The translations under genes and the position numbers were made by a program. Below are positions 25,206 to 34,301 of a stretch of DNA of 64,000 bases, one piece after another. The stretch is from the NCBI RefSeq assembly GCF_009835145.1, contig NZ_APKE01000027.1:1-64000 (forward strand), in the 5' to 3' direction. This DNA is from Profundibacterium mesophilum KAUST100406-0324 (lineage in GTDB: Bacteria; Pseudomonadota; Alphaproteobacteria; Rhodobacterales; Rhodobacteraceae). How positions within the stretch are numbered: position 1 is the stretch's first letter; every line of letters begins with the position of its first letter. The notes below the pieces were generated by a model, which worked only from the letters and a program-made list of their open reading frames with translations, was not told the origin of the DNA and ran no database searches.

Positions 25206-25349
25206 TTACCGTGGCTTGTCATCCTCGGTGATCTTCTTGCCGACATACTTGGTTCCGCCCCAGACATCCTTCGCCACTCCGGTGGCCGTGTTGCAGGCGC
25301 TCAGTATCAGCATGGCAGCCACGAGACCGAATGCAGTCATCTTTTTCAT
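25206..25349 (-). CDS. Entericidin-like small lipoprotein, 47 aa
   Basis: A tiny gene below usual ORF cutoffs. It encodes MKKMTAFGLVAAMLILSAC then NTATGVAKDVWGG and a Lys/Asp-rich end. A basic start, a hydrophobic stretch and the lipobox L-S-A-C followed by N-T make a clear lipoprotein signal, with Cys19 the lipid-modified residue. Size and the CNTxxGxxxD pattern match the entericidin (EcnA/EcnB) family of small envelope lipoproteins. A gggaga ribosome site is 5-6 bases upstream of the ATG at 25349. In enterobacteria entericidins are linked to stationary-phase lysis and antidote function; that role is not shown here. No second copy is adjacent. Confidence 0.85.
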   Translation of the reverse strand: MKKMTAFGLVAAMLILSACNTATGVAKDVWGGTKYVGKKITEDDKPR

Positions 25350-25501
25350 CTGGTTCTCCCTCAGCCAGGTCGGATGCCCCATGACACCGCGAAAACCTGT
25401 ATACCGGAATATGATGCACCGGCCGGGAATGTCAAATGCCGGGGGAAATTACCTCACGTATGTCTGAACCGGCCCGCCAAGCGGATGGCGGGTCGGCACG
25501 T

Positions 25502-26791
<1,290 letters not shown>

Positions 26792-26873
26792 CTAGTCATT
26801 CAGCTAGACGTATAACAGCGATCGCCCGGCGTGGAAGGGCAATGCCCGCGCGATGGCGCGGCGGTCCGGGCCC

Positions 26874-27296
26874 TCAGCCCGGCTTGCGCTTCGGAACGCC
26901 GTAAAGCTCCAGACGGTGGCCCTTCAGCTCGTAGCCGAGCTTGGCCGCGATCTGCTCCTGCAGGGCCTCGATCTCGGGATCGACGAACTCGATCACCGCG
27001 CCGGAATTCATGTCGATCAGGTGATCGTGGTGGTCGCGTTCGGCATCCTCGTAGCGTGCGCGTCCGTCACCGAACTCGTGCTTGTCGAGAATGCCGGCCT
27101 CTTCGAAGAGCTTGACGCTGCGATAGACGGTGGCGATCGAGATCGCCGCATCACGCGCGCTTGCACGGGCATAGAGCTCTTCGACATCGGGATGGTCGAC
27201 GGCCTCTTCGAGAACCGCCGCGATGATCCGCCGCTGTTCGGTCATGCGCAGCCCCTTGGCCACGCAGCGTTCGAGAATGGTTTCGGGCATGGCCAT
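26874..27296 (-). CDS. Fur-family metalloregulator (Fur/Mur type), 140 aa
   Basis: Metal-dependent repressor. The N-terminal winged helix includes LRMTEQRRIIAAVLEEA and the recognition region ISIATVYRSVKLFEEAGIL. The His-rich DHHDHLIDMNSGAVIEF core supplies the regulatory metal site, and IAAKLGYELKGHRLELYG is the C-terminal dimerisation part. The two CxxC pairs that bind structural zinc in many Fur proteins are missing, as is usual for alphaproteobacterial Fur/Mur and Irr-like proteins. Manganese or iron response is therefore both possible. No metal transporter lies nearby. ATG at 27296 or 27290 can start it. Confidence 0.88.
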   Translation of the reverse strand: MAMPETILERCVAKGLRMTEQRRIIAAVLEEAVDHPDVEELYARASARDAAISIATVYRSVKLFEEAGILDKHEFGDGRARYEDAERDHHDHLIDMNSGAVIEFVDPEIEALQEQIAAKLGYELKGHRLELYGVPKRKPG

Positions 27297-27461
27297 GCTC
27301 CATCGGCACCTGCGTCAGGCCGGCTGTCTAGCGCGGGGGCGGCGGGCATGGCCAGCGCGAATTTCGCGCGCGTCCCGTCGGCCACGCCTCGCCGCCCCGG
27401 GCGGTCTCCATGCATGCGCACCGCCCGGTATCCCAGGCGATGCGCGCTCCGTCCCCTCACG

Positions 27462-28151
27462 TCACATGCTGTAGAGGATCGGCTTTCCATTGGCCTCGTG
27501 GATCTCGTTGACCGTCTTCTTGTCGAGCGACAATCCGCGGGCCAGCCGGTCGAGATATTCGGCCTCCGCCCTGTTATCAGGCTCGATCGCCATCACGGAG
27601 GCGGTATAGGTCTCGACCTCGAGCCCCTTGGGCGTGTCCTTGACGAGCCCGTCGAGATCCACCGGCTTCGCCATCTCTTGCTCGAGGAAGGCGCGATCCT
27701 CGGGATCCTCGTCGCCGACCACGTCCAGAAGCGCCGCGCGCTCGCGCGCGTCGATCTCGCCATCGGCCTTGGCGGCCTGCACCATCGCCCGCACCATCAG
27801 CGCGCCAACCGCCTCGTCATCCGTTCGCGGGCCATCGGCGCGCGTCCGCTCGAGCAGCCCCGTCATCCGCGACGCGGCAACGGCGCCGCCCGTCGTCCCG
27901 GCAAGACCGCCGAAAAGACCGGCAAGACCGGGCTGCGCCGATCCGGTGGCCGTTCCGCTCGACAGTCCCAGCGCGCCCAGCATGGAGGACAACCCGCCCG
28001 AGCCGCTGCCATGCAGCGCGCCGCCGGGCTTCTTCTGCTGTGCCAGCTTGGCCCGCACGCCCTCCATTCCACCTTGGTCGCGGAAAGTCTGGACGCCCTT
28101 GGCCGCGACGAAGGCGATCGCCATCTTGGTCATCATGTTCTTCAAAGACAT
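27462..28151 (-). CDS. DUF533 / TerB-like protein (YebE family), 229 aa
   Basis: The protein begins MSLKNMMTKMAIAFVAAKG, then has a Gly-rich low-complexity middle (about 45-100) and a C-terminal helical TerB-like domain (about 115-225). That domain includes LMVRAMVQAAKADGEIDARERAALLDVVGDED, an acidic EF-hand-like segment typical of DUF533. The length fits the YebE group of inner-membrane-associated proteins. The function is unknown; TerB relatives are linked to tellurite resistance, but no other ter gene is present. ATG 28151 with gggag upstream is preferred over the frame start at 28277. Confidence 0.8.
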   Translation of the reverse strand: MSLKNMMTKMAIAFVAAKGVQTFRDQGGMEGVRAKLAQQKKPGGALHGSGSGGLSSMLGALGLSSGTATGSAQPGLAGLFGGLAGTTGGAVAASRMTGLLERTRADGPRTDDEAVGALMVRAMVQAAKADGEIDARERAALLDVVGDEDPEDRAFLEQEMAKPVDLDGLVKDTPKGLEVETYTASVMAIEPDNRAEAEYLDRLARGLSLDKKTVNEIHEANGKPILYSM

Positions 28152-28284
28152 ATAACGCACTCCCACATGTTCGCTCGGCAAACGCGAACGACCCTCGGGC
28201 CGTTCCGGCGGTCGGCCCCTTCGGAACGAAACCCGCTCATGCGTGGCCCCGTGCGGGAGCGGGGTGGGCCGGTTCATGGGATAT

Positions 28285-28358
28285 TGGAGCGGGTAGCGGG
28301 AATCGAACCCGCGCGTTCAGCTTGGGAAGCTGACAGGCTACCATTACATCATACCCGC
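28285..28358 (-). tRNA. tRNA-Gly (anticodon CCC), CCA encoded
   Basis: The minus strand folds as a tRNA. The acceptor GCGGGTA pairs with TACCCGC, followed by discriminator T and an encoded CCA (28285-28287). The anticodon arm is TCAGC-TTCCCAA-GCTGA, so the anticodon is CCC. The T arm is CGGGTTCGATTCCCG. It lies between the DUF533 gene and the M24 hydrolase gene. Confidence 0.95.
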
Positions 28359-28541
28359 GCCGTGGGTTGTCCTTACCGCCGCCACGGGGGGCGATGCAAG
28401 AGCTCGATGACCTCGGGGACGCAGATCCGGGCTTGCGGGTCTCGCCATGATGTTGAAGGTGGGGCCGAGGCCGCCGGGCGCATCCTTGTCGTGGCGGGCG
28501 ATGATGACGGCCATCTTGGCCAGACGCGAAGAAGGGTGTCC

Positions 28542-29723
28542 ATGAGCACGTTCCACCAGGATTTCAGCGACGCCGACTATCATGCCAGGCTGACGCGTAC
28601 GCGGGCCGAGATGGCGCGGCGCGGGCTCGACATGCTGGTGATCTGCGATCCGTCGAACATGCACTGGCTCACGGGCTACGATGGCTGGTCCTTCTATGTC
28701 TACCAAGCCGTCGTGCTCGGGATGGAGGGCGAGCCGGTCTGGTGGGGGCGGGGGATGGATGCGGCCGGGGCCGCGCGGACCGTCTTCATGTCCGGAGCGG
28801 ATGCGATCTGCGGCTATGACGACAGCTACGTGCAGAACCCGGAGAAGCACCCGATGCGTCTCCTGGGCGATCTGGTGCAGCAGATGGGCGGCGGTGCGGG
28901 GCGCATCGGTGTCGAGCTGGACAATTACTACTACTCGGCAAAGGCCCATCAGGTGCTTTCCGAGGCGCTGCCCGGTGCGGCGCTGCACGATGCCACCGGC
29001 CTCGTGAACTGGCAGCGCGCGGTCAAGTCCGAGACCGAGATGCTCTATATCCGCCGCGCGGCCAAGATCGTGACGCGGATGCATGAATGCATCCTGACTT
29101 TCGCGCAGCCCGGAATGGCGAAGAACCTGCTCGTGGCGGAAATCTACCGTTGCGGGATCGAGGGCGCTGACGGGCAATGGGGCGATTACCCCGCGATCGT
29201 GCCCATGGCGCCTTCGGGCATGGATGCGACCGCGCCCCATCTCACCTGGGATGACCGTGCGCTGATCCCGGGCGAGGCGACTTTCTTCGAGATCGCCGGG
29301 GCGCATCGGCGCTATCACTGCCCGCAATCGCGCACCTTGTTCTTCGGCGAGCCGCCGGCGCTCTACAGGCGCGCCGAGAATGCCGTTCTCGAGGCCACGC
29401 AGGCCGGGCTCGCGATGGCGCGTCCGGGAAATTTCTGCGAGGATATCGCCAATGCGTTCAATGCCAAGCTCAACGCTCTGGGCTTCGAGAAGGACAGCCG
29501 CTGCGGCTATTCGATCGGGCTGAGTTACCCGCCGGATTGGGGGGAGCGGACCATGTCCTTCCGGCGTGGTGATCGCACGGTGCTCGAGCCGGGGATGGTC
29601 TTCCATTTCATGCCCGCGCTCTGGCTCGAGGATGGCGGGCTCGAGATGACCGAGACGATCGCCATTACCGAGACAGATGCCGAATGCCTGTGCGATACGC
29701 CCGGCGGGATCTTCGTCAAGTAA
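28542..29723 (+). CDS. doeA: M24-family hydrolase, ectoine hydrolase (DoeA)-like, 393 aa
   Basis: A pita-bread fold enzyme related to creatinase and Xaa-Pro peptidases. The N-terminal creatinase-type domain includes LVICDPSNMHWLTGYDGWSFYVYQ. The C-terminal catalytic domain contains LVNWQRAVKSETEMLYIRRA, PHLTWDDRALIPGEATFFEIAG, YRCG...DYPAIVPMAPSG and GLSYPPDWGERTMSF. These fit the DoeA group, which opens the ectoine ring during compatible-solute degradation. No other doe/eut gene is within the window, so the assignment rests on sequence recall alone; another M24 role is possible. ATG 28542 follows a gaagg site. Earlier in-frame sequence crosses the tRNA and is not coding. Confidence 0.62.
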   Translation: MSTFHQDFSDADYHARLTRTRAEMARRGLDMLVICDPSNMHWLTGYDGWSFYVYQAVVLGMEGEPVWWGRGMDAAGAARTVFMSGADAICGYDDSYVQNPEKHPMRLLGDLVQQMGGGAGRIGVELDNYYYSAKAHQVLSEALPGAALHDATGLVNWQRAVKSETEMLYIRRAAKIVTRMHECILTFAQPGMAKNLLVAEIYRCGIEGADGQWGDYPAIVPMAPSGMDATAPHLTWDDRALIPGEATFFEIAGAHRRYHCPQSRTLFFGEPPALYRRAENAVLEATQAGLAMARPGNFCEDIANAFNAKLNALGFEKDSRCGYSIGLSYPPDWGERTMSFRRGDRTVLEPGMVFHFMPALWLEDGGLEMTETIAITETDAECLCDTPGGIFVK

Positions 29724-29799
29724 GCCGGACACGTCCGGGCGCGCCGTTGCACGCAATGCGGCGCGGCGCTAGGGTGCAAGGACGGGCAGGGGGACGGGC

Positions 29800-30429
29800 A
29801 TGGCGGGCAAGGTGATCACCGTGGCGCAGCAGAAGGGGGGCGCCGGCAAGACCACCCTCGCGGCCAATCTCGCCGTGGCATTCGCGCGGGCGGGCCATCG
29901 CACAGCGCTCATCGATACCGATCCTCAAGGCTCGCTGGGCCGCTGGTTCATGACGCGGCGCGAAAGCATCGAGCCAGGCATGGAGTTCTCGACGGCGAGC
30001 GCTTGGGGCGTGGGCTACGAATGCGACAAGCTGCGCAAGCAAGCGGATATCATCCTGGTCGATACCCCGCCGAAGGTTGATTCAGACCTGCGGCCGGCGC
30101 TTCGTGAGAGCGATCTCCTCCTGATCCCGGTGGCCACGAGCAAGGTCGATCTGTGGGCCACCGAATCGATTCTCGACATGGCGCAGCGTGTTGATCGACC
30201 GGTGATGCTGGTGCTCAACCGGTTCAAGGCGCGCACCACCGTGAGTGAAGAGGTCATGGCCGAGATCGACCGTCTCGGCGCGCCGCGTGCCAATGCGGTG
30301 ATCGGCAACCGGATCGTCTATGCCAGAACGATGGGAGACGGGCGCGGCGTTCTCGAGGAAGCCCGCGGCGCCTGGTCGTCCGAGCTCGAAGCTCTGACAC
30401 AAGAGATCGCCGGGGAGATCGGTCTCTGA
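29800..30429 (+). CDS. Orphan ParA/MinD-family partition ATPase, 209 aa
   Basis: A deviant Walker-type ATPase that positions cellular cargo. KGGAGKTTLAANLAVA is the Walker A with signature Lys, DTDPQGSLGRW is motif A', and ILVDTPP is Walker B. About 209 aa is the short form that lacks the DNA-binding N-terminus of plasmid ParA. No parB or centromere-like repeats are adjacent. It is therefore not obviously a replicon-partition pair; such orphans often segregate chemoreceptor or other clusters. It lies 76 bp after the M24 gene on the same strand. Confidence 0.85.
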   Translation: MAGKVITVAQQKGGAGKTTLAANLAVAFARAGHRTALIDTDPQGSLGRWFMTRRESIEPGMEFSTASAWGVGYECDKLRKQADIILVDTPPKVDSDLRPALRESDLLLIPVATSKVDLWATESILDMAQRVDRPVMLVLNRFKARTTVSEEVMAEIDRLGAPRANAVIGNRIVYARTMGDGRGVLEEARGAWSSELEALTQEIAGEIGL

Positions 30430-30482
30430 GAGACGGCTGCCGCCGCCAGTTAGGGGACTGGTCCGTATCAGCAGACACAAAA

Positions 30483-30505
30483 AAAGGGGCGCACGGCGCC
30501 CCTTT
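30483..30505 (-). terminator. Rho-independent terminator of the cold-shock gene
   Basis: On the minus strand a perfect 10-bp stem (AAAGGGGCGC / GCGCCCCTTT) with a 3-base loop is followed by a run of Ts (a-run up to 30479 on plus). It lies 22 bases past the csp stop and may also serve the ParA gene ending at 30429. Confidence 0.92.
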
Positions 30506-30527
30506 CGATCATCCTGTCGCGTCTGGC

Positions 30528-30734
30528 TCAGGCCAGGGCGAGGTTCGTCGCGCTTTCGCGGCCGTCACGGCCGGCTTCGACGTCGAAGGTCACTTTCTGG
30601 TCGTCGGCGAGGCCGGTCAGGCCAGCACGCTCAACGGCAGAGATGTGAACGAAAACGTCCTTGCCGCCGGTCTCAGGGGCTATAAAGCCGAAACCTTTGG
30701 TGGAATTGAACCATTTCACGGTGCCTTTAGCCAT
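30528..30734 (-). CDS. Cold-shock domain protein (CspA family), 68 aa
   Basis: A single OB-fold nucleic-acid-binding protein, an RNA chaperone. RNP-1-like KGFGFIAPE and RNP-2-like VFVHISAVE motifs are present, with the usual MAKGTVKWFNSTKGFGF start. An aggaga ribosome site lies upstream, a strong terminator downstream and a long leader region upstream. A promoter with weak -35/-10 matches (ttttact-like, gattat) may lie about 140 bp before the start (around 30860-30890). Confidence 0.95.
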   Translation of the reverse strand: MAKGTVKWFNSTKGFGFIAPETGGKDVFVHISAVERAGLTGLADDQKVTFDVEAGRDGRESATNLALA

Positions 30735-31349
30735 CGTGATGTCTCCTGTCTTTTCAACTGTTCGCGGAAGTGCAACAGCGCGGCTAGGTCAGTGCTGGAT
30801 CGAGTGCGCTGCAGCCGGTTAGGGAGACAGGGGATCGATAGAGAGTAACGTCGCAACACCATAATCGCAAATCATGCAGGACAAGTAAAGCCTATAGAGC
30901 GCCGGAACTGTCCATGCGACTGTTGCGCCCGCCATGCTTTCGCAGGGGGCATATGTCCGCCCGCAACCTTCATGCGAGCTTTGGAAAAAAGGTCGCTCAT
31001 CGCATTCGATCGGCCATGGCATACCCCCCAGGCAGGGCCAATCGAGGCGCCGGGCTCCGGGCAGCATGGGCGTCCTCCATGCGCGGCCTGCGGGGCGCAA
31101 CTGTTCGAACAGAATCGGCGGAGCGGGATGCATCGGACGGCGCATGCGCAAAGTTCGTGGAAGCTGCTGCGGGCCGGTGGCATGGATTCATGCCACCTGT
31201 GCGATTCCGGGGCTGGACAAAATCAATAATACGTAGATAGATATATGAATGCGTCTATTTGGTGTGGACCGACACTGCTCGGAACAGGCCATGCGGACGG
31301 TCGATGTACGGGGAGGCATGTCGGATATGCCGATTGGTGGGAGGATACC
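30735..31349. other. 615-bp region without a gene between csp and the DsrE gene
   Basis: The left part holds the leader and promoter area of the minus-strand csp gene. The middle is GC-rich without convincing frames. The right part has an AT-rich patch (about 31218-31262, with atagatagatatatgaat) that contrasts with its surroundings and could be the promoter or operator of the secreted DsrE gene. No RNA gene is recognised. Confidence 0.4.
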
Positions 31350-31820
31350 ATGAAGATACTCAAACGGCTGCAGGGCGCCATCGCGGCCGGGCTCGCGGTG
31401 GTGACGCTGCTGGCCGGTGGCGCCGTTGGGCAGGACAATGATCGCTATGGCCAGCAGAAGGTCGTCTATCACATCAACGGCAATGGCGGCGAGGAGGAGA
31501 GGGCTTATCGCGGGGCCCTGCGCAATGTGCAGAACCATATCAACGCCGTTGGCCGCGACAATATCGAGGTGCGGGTCGTCCTGCACGGCAACGGTGTGGG
31601 GCTCCTTCAGAACGCACTGACGAGTGAGCCGTTGCAGATGGACGTGACCAGCCTGCGCGGTCAGAATGTCGAATTCGTGGTTTGCAACAACACCCTGTCG
31701 GGTCGGAACATCAACTACGAGACCGATCTCTTTGAAGTCTTTCAGGATCACATCGTGCCGTCCGGGGTTGCCGAGCTGAGCCATCTGCAAGGTCAGGGCT
31801 ACACTTACGTCAAGCCCTGA
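31350..31820 (+). CDS. Secreted DsrE-family protein (sulfur relay), 156 aa
   Basis: A periplasmic DsrE/F-like protein. A Sec signal (MKILKRL then a hydrophobic stretch, ending near GGAVGQ) precedes the DsrE fold, with VVYHINGNGGEEERAYRGALRNVQNHI, IEVRVVLHGNGVGLL and VEFVVCNNTLSGRNI, where a single conserved Cys sits after the central strand. DsrE-type cysteines carry persulfide sulfur in sulfur oxidation, so this is probably a periplasmic sulfur carrier. ATG 31350 has ggagga upstream. It converges with the rhodanese gene (22 bp apart) at the edge of the sox island. The partner is not known. Confidence 0.8.
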   Translation: MKILKRLQGAIAAGLAVVTLLAGGAVGQDNDRYGQQKVVYHINGNGGEEERAYRGALRNVQNHINAVGRDNIEVRVVLHGNGVGLLQNALTSEPLQMDVTSLRGQNVEFVVCNNTLSGRNINYETDLFEVFQDHIVPSGVAELSHLQGQGYTYVKP

Positions 31821-31842
31821 CCATGGGGGGGGTGGGCCGGGC

Positions 31843-32424
31843 TCAACCTCCCTCGGCGAGGGTGAAGCCGAGAAGCCGCCAGAGTTGCATTCCGCCGCGG
31901 TAATAGCTGATCTTCTCCGGCGCATAGCCCGCTCCGATCATCGCGCGGATCGCGGTGGGCGATTGGCCGCACCAGGGACCGTTGCAAAAGAGCGCGACCT
32001 CCCGTGCCTGCGTGCAGTCCCAGCCTTCGAAATCCGCCGTGCAGCCAAGCGCGCCAAGCTGGTCGGTGATCCGGTCCCAGGGCATGTGGACCGCGCCGGG
32101 GATCGTGCCGCCCTCGAACCACTCGCGCGTCCGGCTGTCGATCACCAGCGCCTCGGGATCGGCCAGCATGTCCAGAAGTTCCAGCTCACCGATGGTGGTG
32201 ACGCCCGCGGCGGGACTCATCGGTTGCACGCAGAAGGGCGGACAGGCGCGCGAGGTTCTGGCGAAATCGCCGGTGATGACGCCCTCGTTGTCCTGCGCGC
32301 GCATGATCTCCACCGGTCCGTCCGGTGTCTGCACGGTAACCGACAGGCGGTCCGCGTCGATGCGCACGGGATCGGCAGGCACGGGTCCTGCGAGCAGGGC
32401 GATGAAAGCGGCATGGCGGATCAT
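31843..32424 (-). CDS. Secreted rhodanese-like protein with extra Cys pairs, 193 aa
   Basis: A periplasmic sulfurtransferase candidate. A signal-like start (MIRHAAFIALLAGPVPAD) leads to a segment with RACPPFCVQPMSPA and then a rhodanese domain (LVIDSRTREWFEGGTIPGAVHMPW). The active loop reads LFCNGPWCGQSP, which has two cysteines where standard rhodaneses have one Cys and an Arg. Together with CPPFC this gives two redox-capable cysteine pairs. It follows soxD and the DUF302 gene on the same strand and faces the DsrE gene. A role in moving sulfane sulfur during Sox oxidation is inferred from context. The start is set at the ATG before the signal peptide. Confidence 0.82.
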   Translation of the reverse strand: MIRHAAFIALLAGPVPADPVRIDADRLSVTVQTPDGPVEIMRAQDNEGVITGDFARTSRACPPFCVQPMSPAAGVTTIGELELLDMLADPEALVIDSRTREWFEGGTIPGAVHMPWDRITDQLGALGCTADFEGWDCTQAREVALFCNGPWCGQSPTAIRAMIGAGYAPEKISYYRGGMQLWRLLGFTLAEGG

Positions 32425-32564
32425 GGGCAATATCCTTTTCGAAACGTGCTTCGGCAGAGGTGCCGGCGGCGGGGGCAGAAGCGTGGCGGCCTCGGGGCCG
32501 GGCGCGCCGCTGCCATGAAGCTTCCCTCGCGAGCGCATTGCGAAAGGCGGCCGGCAATCATCCT

Positions 32565-32996
32565 CTACTGACCCGATGCCTCGCGCGCGATGCTGTCGAG
32601 TAGCGCCTGGACCTCCTGCATCGGACCTTCTGGCAGTATTCTGTAGCCGATTTCGACCATGCCGCCCCGTTCGGCGACGAAAACGCCATAGGGGCAGTGC
32701 GCGATATTGCTCGGATCCGCCTCCATGACCTTGCGCGAGAGCACGGCCGAGCAGAACAGGAAGACATCGGCAGCCTCGAAAATGGTGACGTCGCTTCCGA
32801 CATCCTTGCCGGTGCGATCGAGCATCTCGCCGACATGGCTGACGTAATCCACCACCAGTCCCTTGCCGACGATGGCGCTTTCGACGCCGAAGGTCGCATC
32901 GTCGAAACTGCCGTCGAAGGCGTAGGTAACGACATCCTGCGCGGATGCGGTGCCGCCTGCGATGACGGTCAGTGCCGCCCAGAGGATCCGTCTCAT
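32565..32996 (-). CDS. Secreted DUF302 protein, 143 aa
   Basis: A DUF302 domain protein. A clear signal peptide (MRRILWAALTVIAGGTASAQ) is followed by a small alpha/beta domain with FDDATFGVESAIVGKGLVVDYVSHVGEML and VFLFCSAVLSRKVMEADPSNIAHCPYGVFVAE. The DPxNIAxCPYGVxV core is the family hallmark. The two cysteines (FCSAV, HCPYG) may act in redox or metal binding. DUF302 proteins of unknown function occur often in sulfur oxidisers. It has a perfect aaggag ribosome site. It lies 84 bp after soxD on the same strand and is probably part of the sox transcript. Confidence 0.83.
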   Translation of the reverse strand: MRRILWAALTVIAGGTASAQDVVTYAFDGSFDDATFGVESAIVGKGLVVDYVSHVGEMLDRTGKDVGSDVTIFEAADVFLFCSAVLSRKVMEADPSNIAHCPYGVFVAERGGMVEIGYRILPEGPMQEVQALLDSIAREASGQ

Positions 32997-33080
32997 GACT
33001 GTTCTCCTTTCGCTGTTGCGGCGCGGGTCCATATGGCCCGGCCTGTTACCGGCGGCCCGTCGCGGGCCGCCGGGACATGA

Positions 33081-34301
33081 TCAATCTCCCTGCGCTTCGA
33101 GAAAGGCGGTGATCGCGGCGATATCGTCTGCGCTGCGTAGACCGGAGAAGGCCATTTTCGTGCCCTTGATGTATCCGCGCGGGTCCGCGAGGAAGGCCGC
33201 GAGGGTTTCGTGATCCCACGCAAGACCGTTCGCACCGGCCTCCTCCATCGCGCTCGAATAGCGGAAGCCCTCGACCGTTCCGGCGCTACGCCCGACGATG
33301 CCGTTGAGCTGCGGGCCGCTGCGGTGTTTCGCGCCGTCTCCCACTTGGTGGCAGGCGGAGCATTTCTTGAAGACGCGCGCGCCCGCGGCCGCGAGTTCCG
33401 GATCAGGGCGTTGGTCCGCGCTGGCCTCATCAGCCGCATCCGTCCTTGCCGCGTTCTCATCATCGGCCGGCTCCGGCTCCGCCGATGACTCGACCTCGAC
33501 CGTGTCTTGGGCGACATCGGTATCAGGCGTATCCGAGCCGGGTGTCACATCGAGCACGGCGGCGCGCATCGTGATCCGGACATCGTCCTTGCACCCCTGC
33601 ATGCAGACATCGCCCGCAAAGGCGGCAAGCTCGGTCTCGGGGCGGTCATCTGGCTTGAACCCCTCGGCATTCGGCATCTCGATCCCGGCGAAGCTTTCGT
33701 CGGAGAGTTCGAAGTCATCCTCGACCACGTTGTTGAGATAGAGAAGATAGGCCGTGATCGCGTAGACCTCGTCCGGCGTGAGAGATTGCGCGTCGCCGAA
33801 GGGCATGGCGCGGTTGACGTAGTCCCAGACCGTCGACAGGTAGGGCCAGTAGGAGCCGATTGTCTTGACCGGATCCTTGCGCTCGAGCGTGCCCATCCCG
33901 CCGGCAAGCTGCGGCCAGCGCCCGACCGCCTCGCCGAAATCGCCGTGACAGGCGGCGCATTTCTCGACGAAGACCTCTTCGCCGGTCCACACGTCGCCCG
34001 ATCCCGCGGGCAGGCCTTGACCGTCGGGGCGGATGTCGATGTCCCATGCCGCGATCTCCTCGGCAAGCGCCTCGCGGCCGAGACCGTAGCCGCCGTCGCG
34101 CGCGGTGGCGGGAACGGGGGGCTGTGGAGACAGTGCCGGCTCCGGCGCCGCGTTGCCTTGCGCATTGGCCGCCGTCACAAAGACCGCCTGCGGCGAGGGC
34201 GGAGTTTCGGTCACGAAATGTCCGGCCATGATGTAGGAGAGGGTGAGCAGGCCGGCCGTCCCGGCGGTGGCCGGCACGAGCACCTTAAGAAATCTCGACA
34301 T
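33081..34301 (-). CDS. soxD: SoxD, diheme cytochrome c subunit of sulfane dehydrogenase SoxCD
   Basis: Electron-accepting subunit that takes six electrons from SoxC during oxidation of SoxYZ-bound sulfane sulfur. An N-terminal hydrophobic helix (about 8-30) acts as signal or anchor. The first heme is at CAACH (115-119) in a sulfite-dehydrogenase-type cytochrome domain. The second is at CSACH (314-318) in a class I domain ending SGLRSADDIAAITAFLEAQ. An acidic linker (about 255-305) and a CMQGC pair lie between. 406 aa with the start at ATG 34301, which overlaps the end of soxC by 17 bases. The longer frame to 34544 is just read through soxC. Confidence 0.94.
   Translation of the reverse strand: MSRFLKVLVPATAGTAGLLTLSYIMAGHFVTETPPSPQAVFVTAANAQGNAAPEPALSPQPPVPATARDGGYGLGREALAEEIAAWDIDIRPDGQGLPAGSGDVWTGEEVFVEKCAACHGDFGEAVGRWPQLAGGMGTLERKDPVKTIGSYWPYLSTVWDYVNRAMPFGDAQSLTPDEVYAITAYLLYLNNVVEDDFELSDESFAGIEMPNAEGFKPDDRPETELAAFAGDVCMQGCKDDVRITMRAAVLDVTPGSDTPDTDVAQDTVEVESSAEPEPADDENAARTDAADEASADQRPDPELAAAGARVFKKCSACHQVGDGAKHRSGPQLNGIVGRSAGTVEGFRYSSAMEEAGANGLAWDHETLAAFLADPRGYIKGTKMAFSGLRSADDIAAITAFLEAQGD

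Noticed and set aside
26853-28541. Open frame extending the M24 gene upstream over tRNA-Gly and the DUF533 and Fur-family genes
   Set aside because: It would cross a tRNA and two real opposite-strand genes; the ribosome site and homologue start fit ATG 28542.
29800-30429. ParA gene as evidence of a plasmid or replication origin
   Set aside because: No parB, rep gene, iterons or DnaA boxes were seen nearby; flanks are ordinary chromosomal genes.
30906-31240. Several overlapping short frames in the csp-DsrE gap as possible genes
   Set aside because: All lack ribosome sites and family motifs, and they overlap each other on both strands.
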